Below are positions 25,701 to 34,211 of a stretch of 64,000 bases of DNA, one piece after another. The stretch's first letter is position 1, and the number at the start of each line of letters is the position of its first letter. The position numbers were made by a program, and so were the translations under genes. Origin of the DNA: Nocardioides sp. YR527 (GTDB taxonomy: Bacteria > Actinomycetota > Actinomycetes > Propionibacteriales > Nocardioidaceae); the NCBI RefSeq assembly GCF_900101045.1, contig NZ_FNFN01000002.1, positions 1-64,000 on the forward strand. Direction: 5' to 3'. Under the pieces are notes generated by a model. It was given only the letters and a program-made list of their open reading frames with translations. It had not been told where the DNA came from and did no database searches.

Positions 25701-28700
25701 GGTTGTCGACCTGGCTGACCCGGCCGGCGGTGTCGTAGTTGGTGGTGGAGACGACTCGGCCCTTGGCGACCTTGTTCTTCTCATCGGTCCACCGGGTCTC
25801 GGCTTGGGTCTGTACCTGGCGTCCGAGAGAGTCGAACAGGGCGGTGCTGGTGACCTGGCCAGGCGCCGTCCCAGCGGTGCCGCCGGTGAGGGTCTTGGTG
25901 GTGATCGCGTTCATCTTCGCGCCACCCGCTCCGCGCAGCTGGTAGGTGTAGGCCAGGTCCGGGGTTGAGCTGGTGTTGCCGGGCAGCTTCACCGTGACCA
26001 GGCGACCGAGGCTGTCGTAATCGGCGGTCGTGGTCCCGCCGGACGGGTCGGTCACGGTGGTCGGGAGCCCCCACTTGGGGTCGTTGATGGTGGTGGTCTG
26101 GTGCCGAGCCAGCGGGCCGGCTCCGTCAGGGTCGGGGCTGGTGGAGACCACCTTGGTCGGGCTCCGGCCGGTATCGGGCGTGTAGACGATGGAGGTCGCT
26201 GCACCTGCGGCGTCGGTGACCGTCTTGACGCGACCGTTGGCGTCGTACGTGGTCTCTGCGGTGGTCTGCCAGGCGTCATCGACCAGGGCCTTGGTGGTGG
26301 TCACCAGCCCCTTGGCGGGTGCCTGGCCGACACCGCCGTTGTCGTAGGCCCACTGGGTGCCCTCGAGCAGGCCCGAGGCTGCGGGCGGCCCGCTGTCGCA
26401 GGCGCCTTCGGCCTTGCGGGACTGCGAGGGATAGCTGCTCAGCCCGTCGACGACGGAGCTGGGGTAGGTGGTGTAGAGGCAGGTCCGGTCGGTCGTGTCA
26501 GCGGATGCGGTGTCGCTGGTCTTGGTGTAAGCGTGGTCATCGCGCTTGACCTCGCGACCCAACGAGTCGTAGTCCATGGTGACCTTGACGTACCGGTCAC
26601 CACCGCCGTCAGCGGTTGCGCGTGGGCTGGTGGTCAGAGTGCTGGCGGTCTGCACCCGTCGCGGATCACGATTGGCTGTGTGCCCGGCCACCGCGGGAAG
26701 GACGTCGTAGGTGGTGCTCTGCTTGGAGACCACCGTCTCGCCCGCGTAGGTCGTGGTCGAGGTCGGCAGACCGGCACGTGCTCTGGCCTCGGGGTCCAGT
26801 CCGGTTCCGTCCGAGCCCATGCCGCGGTCGAAGGTCGCGACCGTCTTGGTGCGGGGGTGGCCGGTTGTGTCGGCGCCGGCCTCACCGACGCGGGTGGTGA
26901 CCTTCGCGTAGCCCCGCCACTGGTTCCATCGCTTCTTGCGGTCCAGGGCCAGCGGGTCATCCGAGCGCGCCCAGGCCCCGTCGGAGGCGCCGTCGCCGTC
27001 TGCGTCGCCGTAGGTGTAGCTGGTCAGGACCTGGAGCCCGATGCCAGGAGCTTGGGTGACCGCGGTGACGACGTACTTGTAGAACCAGTGCTTCTCTTCA
27101 GGGAAGGTGTCGTAGTGCGCCTCGTCGGGGAAACACCGTTGGGTGTTGGTCGCGGGGTTGGGGAAGGCGCCGTCGACCTTGCACGCCGGGGCGCTGTACT
27201 GGACGCCGAGGACCGAGCCGAGCTCATCGATGATGCTTGTGATCCGCGGCCGGTACATGGGCGGGAGGTTGTCGGTGGAGGTATCGACCCTGTTCTTCAT
27301 CGGGGTCGACCGGAAGGTGACCGTGCCCGCCGGGTCGTCAATGCCTGGTGTGGCTGCGCCGGCATAATGGTTGATCGAGGACAGCCACAGCGTGACATGG
27401 TCACGGTCGTCCTCCTTCTTCGGGAACACGAACCCGAAGGTCCACTGGTCGACTGGCTCGAACCCGTCGTCGGGTCCGGTGCCCGTGTAGGTCTGGGTCA
27501 GCACTCGGGTGAGCTGTTTGGTGGAGAAGAATGTGGGTGAGAACTGGGTCTGCAAGTCGCAGTCGCCGGAATTGCAGACCATGTCGAAGGGGACGTCGGG
27601 CCACTGGTTGGCATTCTCTTCGTTCAGGGTGTTGCCGCTGCCCGGTGAGCAGTTGTAGGACTTGCGGCAACGCTCCGTGACGTCGAACAGGACCCGGGCT
27701 GGTGCGGCGCCGGTGTCACCGGCCTTGGTGCCGTAGGTGACCTTGGTGAGGTAGCCGCCGCGGTCATAGCCGGTCGCGACGCCACCGCGCTCCTCGTCGG
27801 GAACCGCGCCGATGTTCTCGTTGGCGCGATAACGGTTCGTCTCCTTGGCCCAGTGGTAGTTCACAGTGTTGCCGACGGGGTCAGTCACCTGGGTCAGGTT
27901 CCAGCGCCACACCGCGTCCTGGCCCGAGGCACCGAAGGTCTCGGCGTGGCCGGGCTCGCCGGAGTGGTTGCCATAGACGGGGACCCGCAGGGACGAGTTC
28001 GCGCCGGTGTCGGCGTCACTCTGCCCGAAGAGGTATCGGGTGCCGTCGGGGGTGGTGACCTGGAACCGCTCGAACTGGCCACCCTTGACCCCCAGCCGGG
28101 TGATCACCGAGCCGTCGTCGGTCCGCAGACGGAAGTCGTCCGAACCACCGGCTGGGTCTTTGACGAGCTCGCCGGCGTGGGCGCTCAGGGAGAGGTTCAG
28201 GGCCTCGCCGCGCCAGCACAGGTCTCCGGTGTCGCGCTGGGCGTTGTTCGCGGACGCACCGTTGTGGTCGGCCTGGTCCTCGGCGCACGGCGCGTAGGTG
28301 CGCTCGATGAACCCGGGCGCCATGTCCCAGCCGAGCCCGACCCAGGAGGCCTGGACGTTGCCCGACCCGACCACGCCATCGACCGCACCGGAGTCATAGG
28401 TCAGCCCCAGACCGGGCTCCATCCCGGAAGCGACCGGCGGGGTCTGCAACGGGTAGGACCACGTGAACGAGCCGCTCGATCCGCCGCCAGACCACGACGC
28501 TGCAGTCCCTAGCGACGTCGCGGTCCAATCACCGAGCTCGCCGGTCGGAGTGGTCTCCGCCATCAGCACCACACCAGCCGTCGCCAGCTCGGCGGTGGCC
28601 TCAGACGCCCCGGCCGACTTGGCCTCGGCAGACTTCTCGGCCGCCTTCGGCTCGTTGGAGCCTTCCTCGACCGTCCCAGCCTCGGGCTCAGATGCTCCAG

Positions 28701-29640
28701 ATTCAACGGGAGCCGACTCAACGGCCTCTGACTCGGTCGCCTCAGGCCCAGTCGAGCTGGCCTCGGGAGTGTCACCTGGCTGCTTGGGCTTATTGGGAGT
28801 CGCGAGGATCGGAGCAGGCTTGCTGAGGAGGTCGCCGGGGAGAGTGGCGGTCAGGCGGCCCTTGCTGTCCCGCGTCGTCTTCAGCCACGTCGAGGCCTGA
28901 CAGGCCTTGTTTCTGGGAGTGGTCAGCACGCACGCGGGGTAGGCGACCAGCCGCAGCCGGCTCTCCCAGCCGCCGCCCACCGTCGCATCGGCCTCAACGT
29001 AGGCGGACACGTCCATCGCGACCTTGACCGACGCCACCTCCGGTTGTACCGCCGAGGGTGCGGCTCCCTCACCCGAAGCACCCATTTTCTCTGGTGTGAC
29101 TCGAACGACCGGGCCCCACGCTCTGGCGCGGTCGCGTGCCGCGTCGGCCGGGGCGTCGTCGACCACTTCGACCTCGAGGTCCGAGGTCCCCCCGGTGTTA
29201 CCGCTGGTGTCAGCGTCGTCGGTCTCTACCCATAGCGGGAGGTCGTCTGCCTGGGTCAGCTTCTCTGTCGGCGTCACCGTGGCGGTGCCAGCCGTGGTCT
29301 TCTCCGCCGAGGCGGTCTCCATCGTGACCGTCTCCGGAGCAGGATCCTCCTCCTCGACCGGGACCTGGACCTCGCCCGGGGACGCATCGGTCACCTCCCC
29401 GGTGTCCTCTGGCGTCAGACAGGGGGCGTCGAAGGTGGTAGCGCGTTGAGACTGTCCCGTCTCCTCGCCGCACACCACGTCCCCGACGAACCGGAGCTGG
29501 TCCGGCTCGACGACCGGGACCGAGGTGGTCAGACCAGTGGCGACCAAGACAGCAGCCGCGGCCAAGGTGGCCGCGCGACGCAGCATCACCACTGTCTCGC
29601 CGGTCTTGGCGGCGGAGTAGCGGAGGAAAGGATTGCTCAT
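22726..29640 (-). CDS. RHS/YD-repeat polymorphic toxin-like protein
   Basis: 2304 residues from ATG 29640 (AAGGA upstream; the reading frame opens 63 codons earlier without a ribosome site). An N-terminal export signal covers residues 19-45, then a Glu/Ala/Pro-rich linker around 300-420. A long beta-rich region and at least ten YDxxGR-type repeats follow. The RHS core ends with GARPYDPVLGLFVTTDP near residue 1998. The next 200 residues hold a Pro-rich stretch, a CWGQC Cys pair and a hydrophobic helix. The last ~100 residues (from about KKIAAEWGADTYKHGG) look like a separate toxin domain with conserved His, Arg and Thr. Such proteins encapsulate and deliver a C-terminal toxin. Confidence 0.85.
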   Translation of the reverse strand: MSNPFLRYSAAKTGETVVMLRRAATLAAAAVLVATGLTTSVPVVEPDQLRFVGDVVCGEETGQSQRATTFDAPCLTPEDTGEVTDASPGEVQVPVEEEDPAPETVTMETASAEKTTAGTATVTPTEKLTQADDLPLWVETDDADTSGNTGGTSDLEVEVVDDAPADAARDRARAWGPVVRVTPEKMGASGEGAAPSAVQPEVASVKVAMDVSAYVEADATVGGGWESRLRLVAYPACVLTTPRNKACQASTWLKTTRDSKGRLTATLPGDLLSKPAPILATPNKPKQPGDTPEASSTGPEATESEAVESAPVESGASEPEAGTVEEGSNEPKAAEKSAEAKSAGASEATAELATAGVVLMAETTPTGELGDWTATSLGTAASWSGGGSSGSFTWSYPLQTPPVASGMEPGLGLTYDSGAVDGVVGSGNVQASWVGLGWDMAPGFIERTYAPCAEDQADHNGASANNAQRDTGDLCWRGEALNLSLSAHAGELVKDPAGGSDDFRLRTDDGSVITRLGVKGGQFERFQVTTPDGTRYLFGQSDADTGANSSLRVPVYGNHSGEPGHAETFGASGQDAVWRWNLTQVTDPVGNTVNYHWAKETNRYRANENIGAVPDEERGGVATGYDRGGYLTKVTYGTKAGDTGAAPARVLFDVTERCRKSYNCSPGSGNTLNEENANQWPDVPFDMVCNSGDCDLQTQFSPTFFSTKQLTRVLTQTYTGTGPDDGFEPVDQWTFGFVFPKKEDDRDHVTLWLSSINHYAGAATPGIDDPAGTVTFRSTPMKNRVDTSTDNLPPMYRPRITSIIDELGSVLGVQYSAPACKVDGAFPNPATNTQRCFPDEAHYDTFPEEKHWFYKYVVTAVTQAPGIGLQVLTSYTYGDADGDGASDGAWARSDDPLALDRKKRWNQWRGYAKVTTRVGEAGADTTGHPRTKTVATFDRGMGSDGTGLDPEARARAGLPTSTTTYAGETVVSKQSTTYDVLPAVAGHTANRDPRRVQTASTLTTSPRATADGGGDRYVKVTMDYDSLGREVKRDDHAYTKTSDTASADTTDRTCLYTTYPSSVVDGLSSYPSQSRKAEGACDSGPPAASGLLEGTQWAYDNGGVGQAPAKGLVTTTKALVDDAWQTTAETTYDANGRVKTVTDAAGAATSIVYTPDTGRSPTKVVSTSPDPDGAGPLARHQTTTINDPKWGLPTTVTDPSGGTTTADYDSLGRLVTVKLPGNTSSTPDLAYTYQLRGAGGAKMNAITTKTLTGGTAGTAPGQVTSTALFDSLGRQVQTQAETRWTDEKNKVAKGRVVSTTNYDTAGRVSQVDNQVLASGLPTTTFVDPVDAAPESIITTYDGASRPLTQTANWVGTTADPVTRYSYDANLTHTTPPAGGVATTVVADARGRTSQQWKHTDGGANSGAADATKVVTRYGYTPTGLLKTVKDEKDNTWTYTYDELGHRLTTSDPDAGDSSTSYDNLGRPVESVDANGTKLRTSYDAMGRQTALEEVAGDGTRKQVAGWVYDTIQTGQLTSTTRYRDGAALYTQAIDAYNATGQPTDSHVTLAAKTGLVPNEVAGSYRTKQSYRLDGQVAATSYYPITPTGATAPVLPAEKVVYDYDDLGRPIRMGGSMGQYVIATAYSAYSQVDQLALGNTYGHMSWQSYRYQPGSGRLTEQQIDRQTRPELDQLQTYAYNLAGNVTSVRTDKQTTGATDPSWQETECYKYDGLNRLKTAWSGTAQTCGDTAPTGGNLPAGHGFTQAWTFEDATNNRITDAYTTADGTTKATYSYPADGPAHAPGTVAVDTVSGTADAALAAIEGTYTYSAAGELLDRPVKGDVQRLEWDAEHHLAGVDPASETASAQSAVYDTAGARVLRRVTKPGAGTVTTVYLPGGVELVHDSAKDTGAGLQTGEVAPRRDYTFAGQLIATRTGMNPADVTTWSVDDQGTPEYALGNAEAAAATAQDESLPQRRQRPFGADRGTAPDEATFPGEKGFVGSTRDESVDLLQVGARPYDPVLGLFVTTDPIVDLADPASLNAYSYANQNPITFSDPTGLYSIGDDKKPDVEKDRAITRERLSTPPPPAPSQPKDPIETKSSKGDEGAGFGVPWLDEVFEPLGNMFEGSGTTPCWGQCHNGPFPVTADGRPDMDVIYAQAIAGAATDLVLICMLAGPICGIIGLESIPGAEGASVGTGAAGLGALLLRPGNAAENGIKALPGKKIAAEWGADTYKHGGLMSTIEHINYRHSYNSGFKNVSRYAEDTSAGDIKGYVDQALRTGTATDRGITADLGKVIGTDRAGNPVTGIEVIVRDGLIKTAFPVAP

Positions 29641-29707
29641 GCCAGGTGTCCTTGATCGATCCGAGACCCGAGAACCAAGTGATGCTTGAGTCGAGCGGCG
29701 TACAGGG

Positions 29708-32644
29708 TCATGGGGTGTTACGCACCTCGCGCGAGACCAGGAAGGCGCCGGTCGGGTCCAGTGGGCCGGAGTAGGCTCGGACCTCGTCGATGACGCCCTT
29801 GAAGTAGGCATCGGGGGTCGACGCGGCACCGGCCCCGACCCAGACCGGCATCAGGGTCTCGGTGGAGGGCTGATCGATGGTGGGCGACTCATCGGCGGCC
29901 GCTTGCACCGCAAATGGAGTAGCTGCTTCGATGCCGTCGATGTAGAGCCGCAACTGGGAGGGGTCCTTCTCATAGACCCCGACCAGGTGCACCCACTTGC
30001 CGGCATACCGGCCGATTGACCCGGTCGGGCCGTTCACGCTCTCCCACTTGTTGGTGGAGCCGCTCCCGGTCCTGACCGCAAACTGCCAGCCCTGGGATCG
30101 GTACTCCAGCGCGACCTTCTTAGCCGAGGTGTCCGGCAGCGAGAGCGAGGCCACCGTGAAGGCGCCGGTGTCGACCGCAGCCGGGTCGAGCTTGACCCAC
30201 GCCGAGAGCGCGAACCCCTTGTCCGGGTTGACCGCATTCGCGTTCTCACCGCTGCTCTTCGCATACTGAGAAGTGCCGTTCAGCGCCAACGCCTTATCGC
30301 CGACAGCCCAAGTCTGGCTGCCCGACCCCACCGGGTCGTAATCACGGTCATGACCACCCACCCAAGTCGGCGATCCCGACAACGCGAGCGTCGTGGGCTG
30401 CTGCTCCGAGGGTGCCTCGTCATTGCCGTTGCCGTCCAGATGCCACTGATGCGAGGTCGAGGCACCCATCACCTTGAACCTCAACTGCTTCGGCACCGAT
30501 GGGTTCCCGGCGATATCGGAAGCCGTCGCAGTGATCCAGTCCGGGCCCATATGACCAGTCCTAGTTACTGTCAGCTTCTCACTCAACGGGTCCAGCCTCT
30601 TGGAGATCGGCGTGGCTGAGGTCAAGAACCCGTAGTTGTAGTGGAGGACGTCTGAGGAGGGCGAGTCCATCGAGATTGTCACACCTTGCCCGTACGACCC
30701 CACCTTGGGAGCCTCAATCACCGGCGGATCGGGCTTGACGTTGTCGATCACCATCGTCAGCCACGACGACGCCGGCCCCTGGAATCCATATGAGTCGATC
30801 CCGTAAACCCACCAGGAATAGGTGCCGTCAGGCAGGTTCTCGGTCAGCGTGATCCCCGACTGGGTGGGCGGATCCGAGGGATGGAATGCATTCCGCCGGT
30901 CCACGACGATCTCTCCCGAGGAGTTCCTGACGACGAACCGCTGCTGAACCTGGTTCCCATCAGGATCTGTCGTCGTCGCCAGCAGCACTGGCTGCCGCAC
31001 CCGCACGTAGTACTTGCTGTTGTACAGGACCGCGTCATCGGTCGAGGTGTTTCCGGTGAACCGTCCCGTCGGGACGTTGGGTGCTCGGTTGTAGGTCACC
31101 AGCAGCTTGGGGTAGGCGCCGTCGGAAGCGCCGTACTTACGCCAGGAGTACTCGTTGGTCTCGTCCTTGGCAAACATGCCCAGCCGCATCCGGTCATAGC
31201 CGTTGCTCAGGTCCGAGGCCAGACCCTTCTTGACGTCCCACTCGTTCTCGTAGTTCGTCGAGCAGTAGTCCTCATGTCCGCGGGCCTTGTAGTTGGTCGA
31301 CTGGTAGCCGACCTTGGCCGGGCCTGGCCACCGGGTCCCGGAGTCGAACGCCTCCACGGTCCAGACCTCGATCCCGGCGCCCGTGGTGTTGCACGTGTGC
31401 TCGGGAGAGTGGAACTGCATGTGCAGGAAGGTGGCTTCCTGGATCTCGGTCCCCTGCAGGCTCTCGATGTCGAACTTGTAGAACGAACGAGCCTTCTTCG
31501 GCCCCGAGGACCAGCCGTCATACCCGGCGCGGCCCAGTGCCACATCCCCGTACCAGTGCTCGCCGGTCGACCAGTACATCCCCCACTCAGCACCCAGGTC
31601 TGCGCGCGTCAAGTTCGGGTCAAGAACGGCAGGAAACTGGGTCTCCTCCGCCAACAGCATCGACTTGTCCGAGCGCACATGGAGCTCAGCAGCGGTCTGG
31701 CCACTCTGCGCCTCGCCCTCCGTCGCGGTCGACTCGGACTCGAGTGTCATGGTCATCGCGGCCGACCGTGCCCCGTCGGGACGCTCCACCAAACGCCGGA
31801 TCTCCTCCGCGGTCGGCGGGTCCGTCTCCGCAGAAGCCAGGTCAGGCTCAGCGGCCGAGCTCTTCGCCGCCGACCCCGACGCCTCAGCCACATCCCCGGC
31901 ATCCCATTGCTCTGGATCGCTCGAGGCGAAGACCACCTCGCCGGTGCCGTTGGTGGCCTCCAAGCCACCCTCGCCGTCATCAGCAATATCAACACCGGAC
32001 GCGGTGATATCGAAGTGGAAGTCAGCCACCTGCGGCAGCTCGGCCGCAGCACGGTCATGCAGCACCAGATACGTCTGGAACCCAGCAACACTCGCGCCGA
32101 CCACCAGATCGACCTGACCACCCCACACGCCAGCAAAGGTCGCCAAGTTCCCGTCCACTCGCGGAACCGGAAGATCCCCATACTCAGCGGGCCAGGACAG
32201 AGCGATCTGCTCGCCACTCGGACCGGCCAGCTCCGCGAGCGGACCCGTCCCATCGGCGGTGATCGTGAACTCAGCCGGAGCTGTCACCGGCGCCAGCCGA
32301 CCAGCACCATCAGGCTCGAGGGAGGCATCGACTTCATGCCAGCCGTCACTCTGGTGAACCCTCACAGGTCCCGGGCTGATCTCGGCAACCAGCCCCGTCT
32401 CCGGCACCGCGCGCACAATCTGAGTGGGCGTGGTCAGCGTGTCAACGACCGTCGGCTCCCCGGTCTCCTGCGCCTGAGCAACCGCCTCGGCCTCGGTCAA
32501 CAGCCTCTCTGGCGGCGCCGGCGGCACGATCGACGACAGGCCCGCAGCCGGTGCCATCGCAGACGGCACCACGCAGATCCCTGCCGACAGCAGCAGTCCG
32601 AACGAAAGAGTCAGCGCAACACCATGAGCGCGACGAACCTTCAA
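29708..32644 (-). CDS. Secreted LamG/jelly-roll partner protein of the RHS locus
   Basis: 978 residues from TTG 32644, chosen because GGGAGGAG lies 6 bp upstream and a signal peptide follows at once (VRRAHGVALTLSFGLLLSAG); the frame itself runs on to 32914 with an ATG at 32695. After a helical and beta-rich N-terminal part, residues around 390-520 resemble a DNRLRE-type carbohydrate-binding domain (SFYKFDIESLQGTEIQEATF). The last ~240 residues form a LamG/concanavalin-like jelly roll (WVHLVGVYEKDPSQLRLYID). LamG-type proteins commonly precede RHS genes in actinobacteria. Here it lies 67 bp before the RHS start in the same operon and may anchor or present it on the cell surface. Confidence 0.75.
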   Translation of the reverse strand: MKVRRAHGVALTLSFGLLLSAGICVVPSAMAPAAGLSSIVPPAPPERLLTEAEAVAQAQETGEPTVVDTLTTPTQIVRAVPETGLVAEISPGPVRVHQSDGWHEVDASLEPDGAGRLAPVTAPAEFTITADGTGPLAELAGPSGEQIALSWPAEYGDLPVPRVDGNLATFAGVWGGQVDLVVGASVAGFQTYLVLHDRAAAELPQVADFHFDITASGVDIADDGEGGLEATNGTGEVVFASSDPEQWDAGDVAEASGSAAKSSAAEPDLASAETDPPTAEEIRRLVERPDGARSAAMTMTLESESTATEGEAQSGQTAAELHVRSDKSMLLAEETQFPAVLDPNLTRADLGAEWGMYWSTGEHWYGDVALGRAGYDGWSSGPKKARSFYKFDIESLQGTEIQEATFLHMQFHSPEHTCNTTGAGIEVWTVEAFDSGTRWPGPAKVGYQSTNYKARGHEDYCSTNYENEWDVKKGLASDLSNGYDRMRLGMFAKDETNEYSWRKYGASDGAYPKLLVTYNRAPNVPTGRFTGNTSTDDAVLYNSKYYVRVRQPVLLATTTDPDGNQVQQRFVVRNSSGEIVVDRRNAFHPSDPPTQSGITLTENLPDGTYSWWVYGIDSYGFQGPASSWLTMVIDNVKPDPPVIEAPKVGSYGQGVTISMDSPSSDVLHYNYGFLTSATPISKRLDPLSEKLTVTRTGHMGPDWITATASDIAGNPSVPKQLRFKVMGASTSHQWHLDGNGNDEAPSEQQPTTLALSGSPTWVGGHDRDYDPVGSGSQTWAVGDKALALNGTSQYAKSSGENANAVNPDKGFALSAWVKLDPAAVDTGAFTVASLSLPDTSAKKVALEYRSQGWQFAVRTGSGSTNKWESVNGPTGSIGRYAGKWVHLVGVYEKDPSQLRLYIDGIEAATPFAVQAAADESPTIDQPSTETLMPVWVGAGAASTPDAYFKGVIDEVRAYSGPLDPTGAFLVSREVRNTP

Positions 32645-33099
32645 CGTGAGCTCCTCCCGAGCCGAGCATGACAACACTTGTCCGATTGCTGCCATCGGCT
32701 CCGAGGGCACGAAGGACACGCACGGCGACAATCGCACCGCGCCGAGCGCCACGGCAGGCAAGTTGATCCAACGTGTCGTCACCGTTGGCGCACTGTTACC
32801 TATACGGGTAAGGGCATAGTTACCGCGGGCTACGGCTAGCCCCCCGATCTGACTACGGAGTAAGAGAACGTTCGGAGGAAACAGTTGGCGCGGGCCCCGC
32901 GCGTCCGGAAACATCCAGTCAGGCTCTGCGGCCCACCGGCCCGAACCTCGCCCGATACCCAGATCGTCGCCGCGGCGCCACTTCGACGGCAGTCAACGAA
33001 CGTCGATTGCCAAACTCAAAGGCGGCTTTGAACTGCAACAAAGCAACTTCTCAACCGGTCGGCACGCATGCTACGACCGTCAAAGCGGGTGGACGGAGG
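32645..33099. promoter_or_regulatory. Gap holding the likely promoter of the LamG-RHS operon
   Basis: 455 bases between the LamG and zinc-ribbon genes. The part at 32780-32840 is AT-richer and holds a short inverted repeat TTACC-N6-GGTAA (about 32798-32813). No confident -10/-35 pair and no gene is visible; the open frame extending the LamG gene upstream probably is not translated. Confidence 0.35.
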
Positions 33100-33549
33100 T
33101 CATGAACTCACCTCAACCGTGGGCAGGGTGAAGCTGCCGCCGGTGATCCGACCGACCATCGAGTACGCCGTGACCAGGCTGTCGACCGTGCGCTGGTATC
33201 GCACGTCCTCGAGAAGCTTATCGATCGCGATCCGCACGATGAGATCGTCGAGCAGCACGCGCATCGCGTCTGGTGAGTCCACGATCCAGTCGATGACCTC
33301 TTGGGCATCCTGCACCGAGATGCTCTCCTCGATCTTCTGCAGCAGCTCTGCTGTGGTCATCGGCCGCCGCGGCTGGTCCTGTGTCTGGGTCGATGACGGC
33401 GTAGGAGATGGCTTGGGTGTCCTCTGCCGCGGGTGGGCGCGTTTGCGGCACAAGGAACCGCAATACAGTCGCGGACGGCCTCGACCGCCGCTGCGCGGGA
33501 ACTCCCGGCCACACTCCACACAGGTCTTGGTCTTTCGCGACTGGCTCAC
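33100..33549 (-). CDS. Zinc-ribbon protein of the element, function unknown
   Basis: About 149 residues from GTG 33549; a TTG at 33636 would add 29 residues. Neither start has a good ribosome-binding site, so the 5' end is uncertain. The N-terminal region holds a four-Cys zinc ribbon (CVECGREF ... YCGSLCRKR), then a Pro/Thr/Gln linker. The helical C-terminal half starts around MTTAELLQKIEES and contains IDWIVDSPDAMRVLLDDLI. The Cys layout resembles small DNA-binding or plant-type zinc-knuckle proteins of mobile elements. It could regulate the element; that is a guess. Confidence 0.55.
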   Translation of the reverse strand: MSQSRKTKTCVECGREFPRSGGRGRPRLYCGSLCRKRAHPRQRTPKPSPTPSSTQTQDQPRRPMTTAELLQKIEESISVQDAQEVIDWIVDSPDAMRVLLDDLIVRIAIDKLLEDVRYQRTVDSLVTAYSMVGRITGGSFTLPTVEVSS

Positions 33550-33636
33550 GTCGATCAGGTGCACACACCCCGCCTCGCGATTTTCCTCGATCTGCCAACC
33601 GTGTGAAATTGGCAAGGAAGGTGGGAGCGACTTCAA

Positions 33637-34211
33637 CTACCGATCGACGACGCCTTTGATCGACGCCGCTGGTTCCTTCGGTCCGAAGCGTTCGCAGCGC
33701 TTCTGCATCCCGGCGCCGCTCATCCGTATCTGGTGAGTCGGAAAGCGTAGTCGCTCTCCGGCGAACAAGACCGGGCGATGAAACCGCACTCGTCTCGGGA
33801 CGAGGTTGCAGACGTCGTGAGCATCGCCTGCCTCGACGATCATGGCGATTCCACGCGATCTGGGTCGTTACTGGGCTTGGGACTGCCGAGGAGACGGCTG
33901 CCGACCACGAAACTACCGCAACGTCTTTCGGGTGATTTCGGGGAGCATGCGTCTGACCTGCAAGGACGCAAATTGCTCCCCCATCCGCCTCCAGGCGAGT
34001 TCTGCCTGGACGTAAGCATCCAGGTAACCGCCATCGTCGATCATCGAACACGTGAAACTGATGCGGCCGCGGCGGAGCTGGGTGAGGGATGCACTCTACG
34101 GTGATGCCGTGGGCGCTGATGCGCCCCAGGCCGGAGAGCACGGTTCCGATGACTCACCGGAACCGCATCTGCCGCCGACGCCTGGACCAAGCACATCGCA
34201 GACCTACAGCC
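33637..34211. other. Gap inside the element without a recognisable gene
   Basis: About 575 bases. Several short frames exist on both strands, but none has a plausible start, ribosome site or recognisable family. The sequence is less GC-biased at third positions than the true genes around it, so it may be a decayed gene. Confidence 0.45.

Noticed and set aside
33637-34211. Short frames on both strands between the zinc-ribbon and integrase genes
   Set aside because: None has a good start site or recognisable domain; treated as non-coding or decayed.
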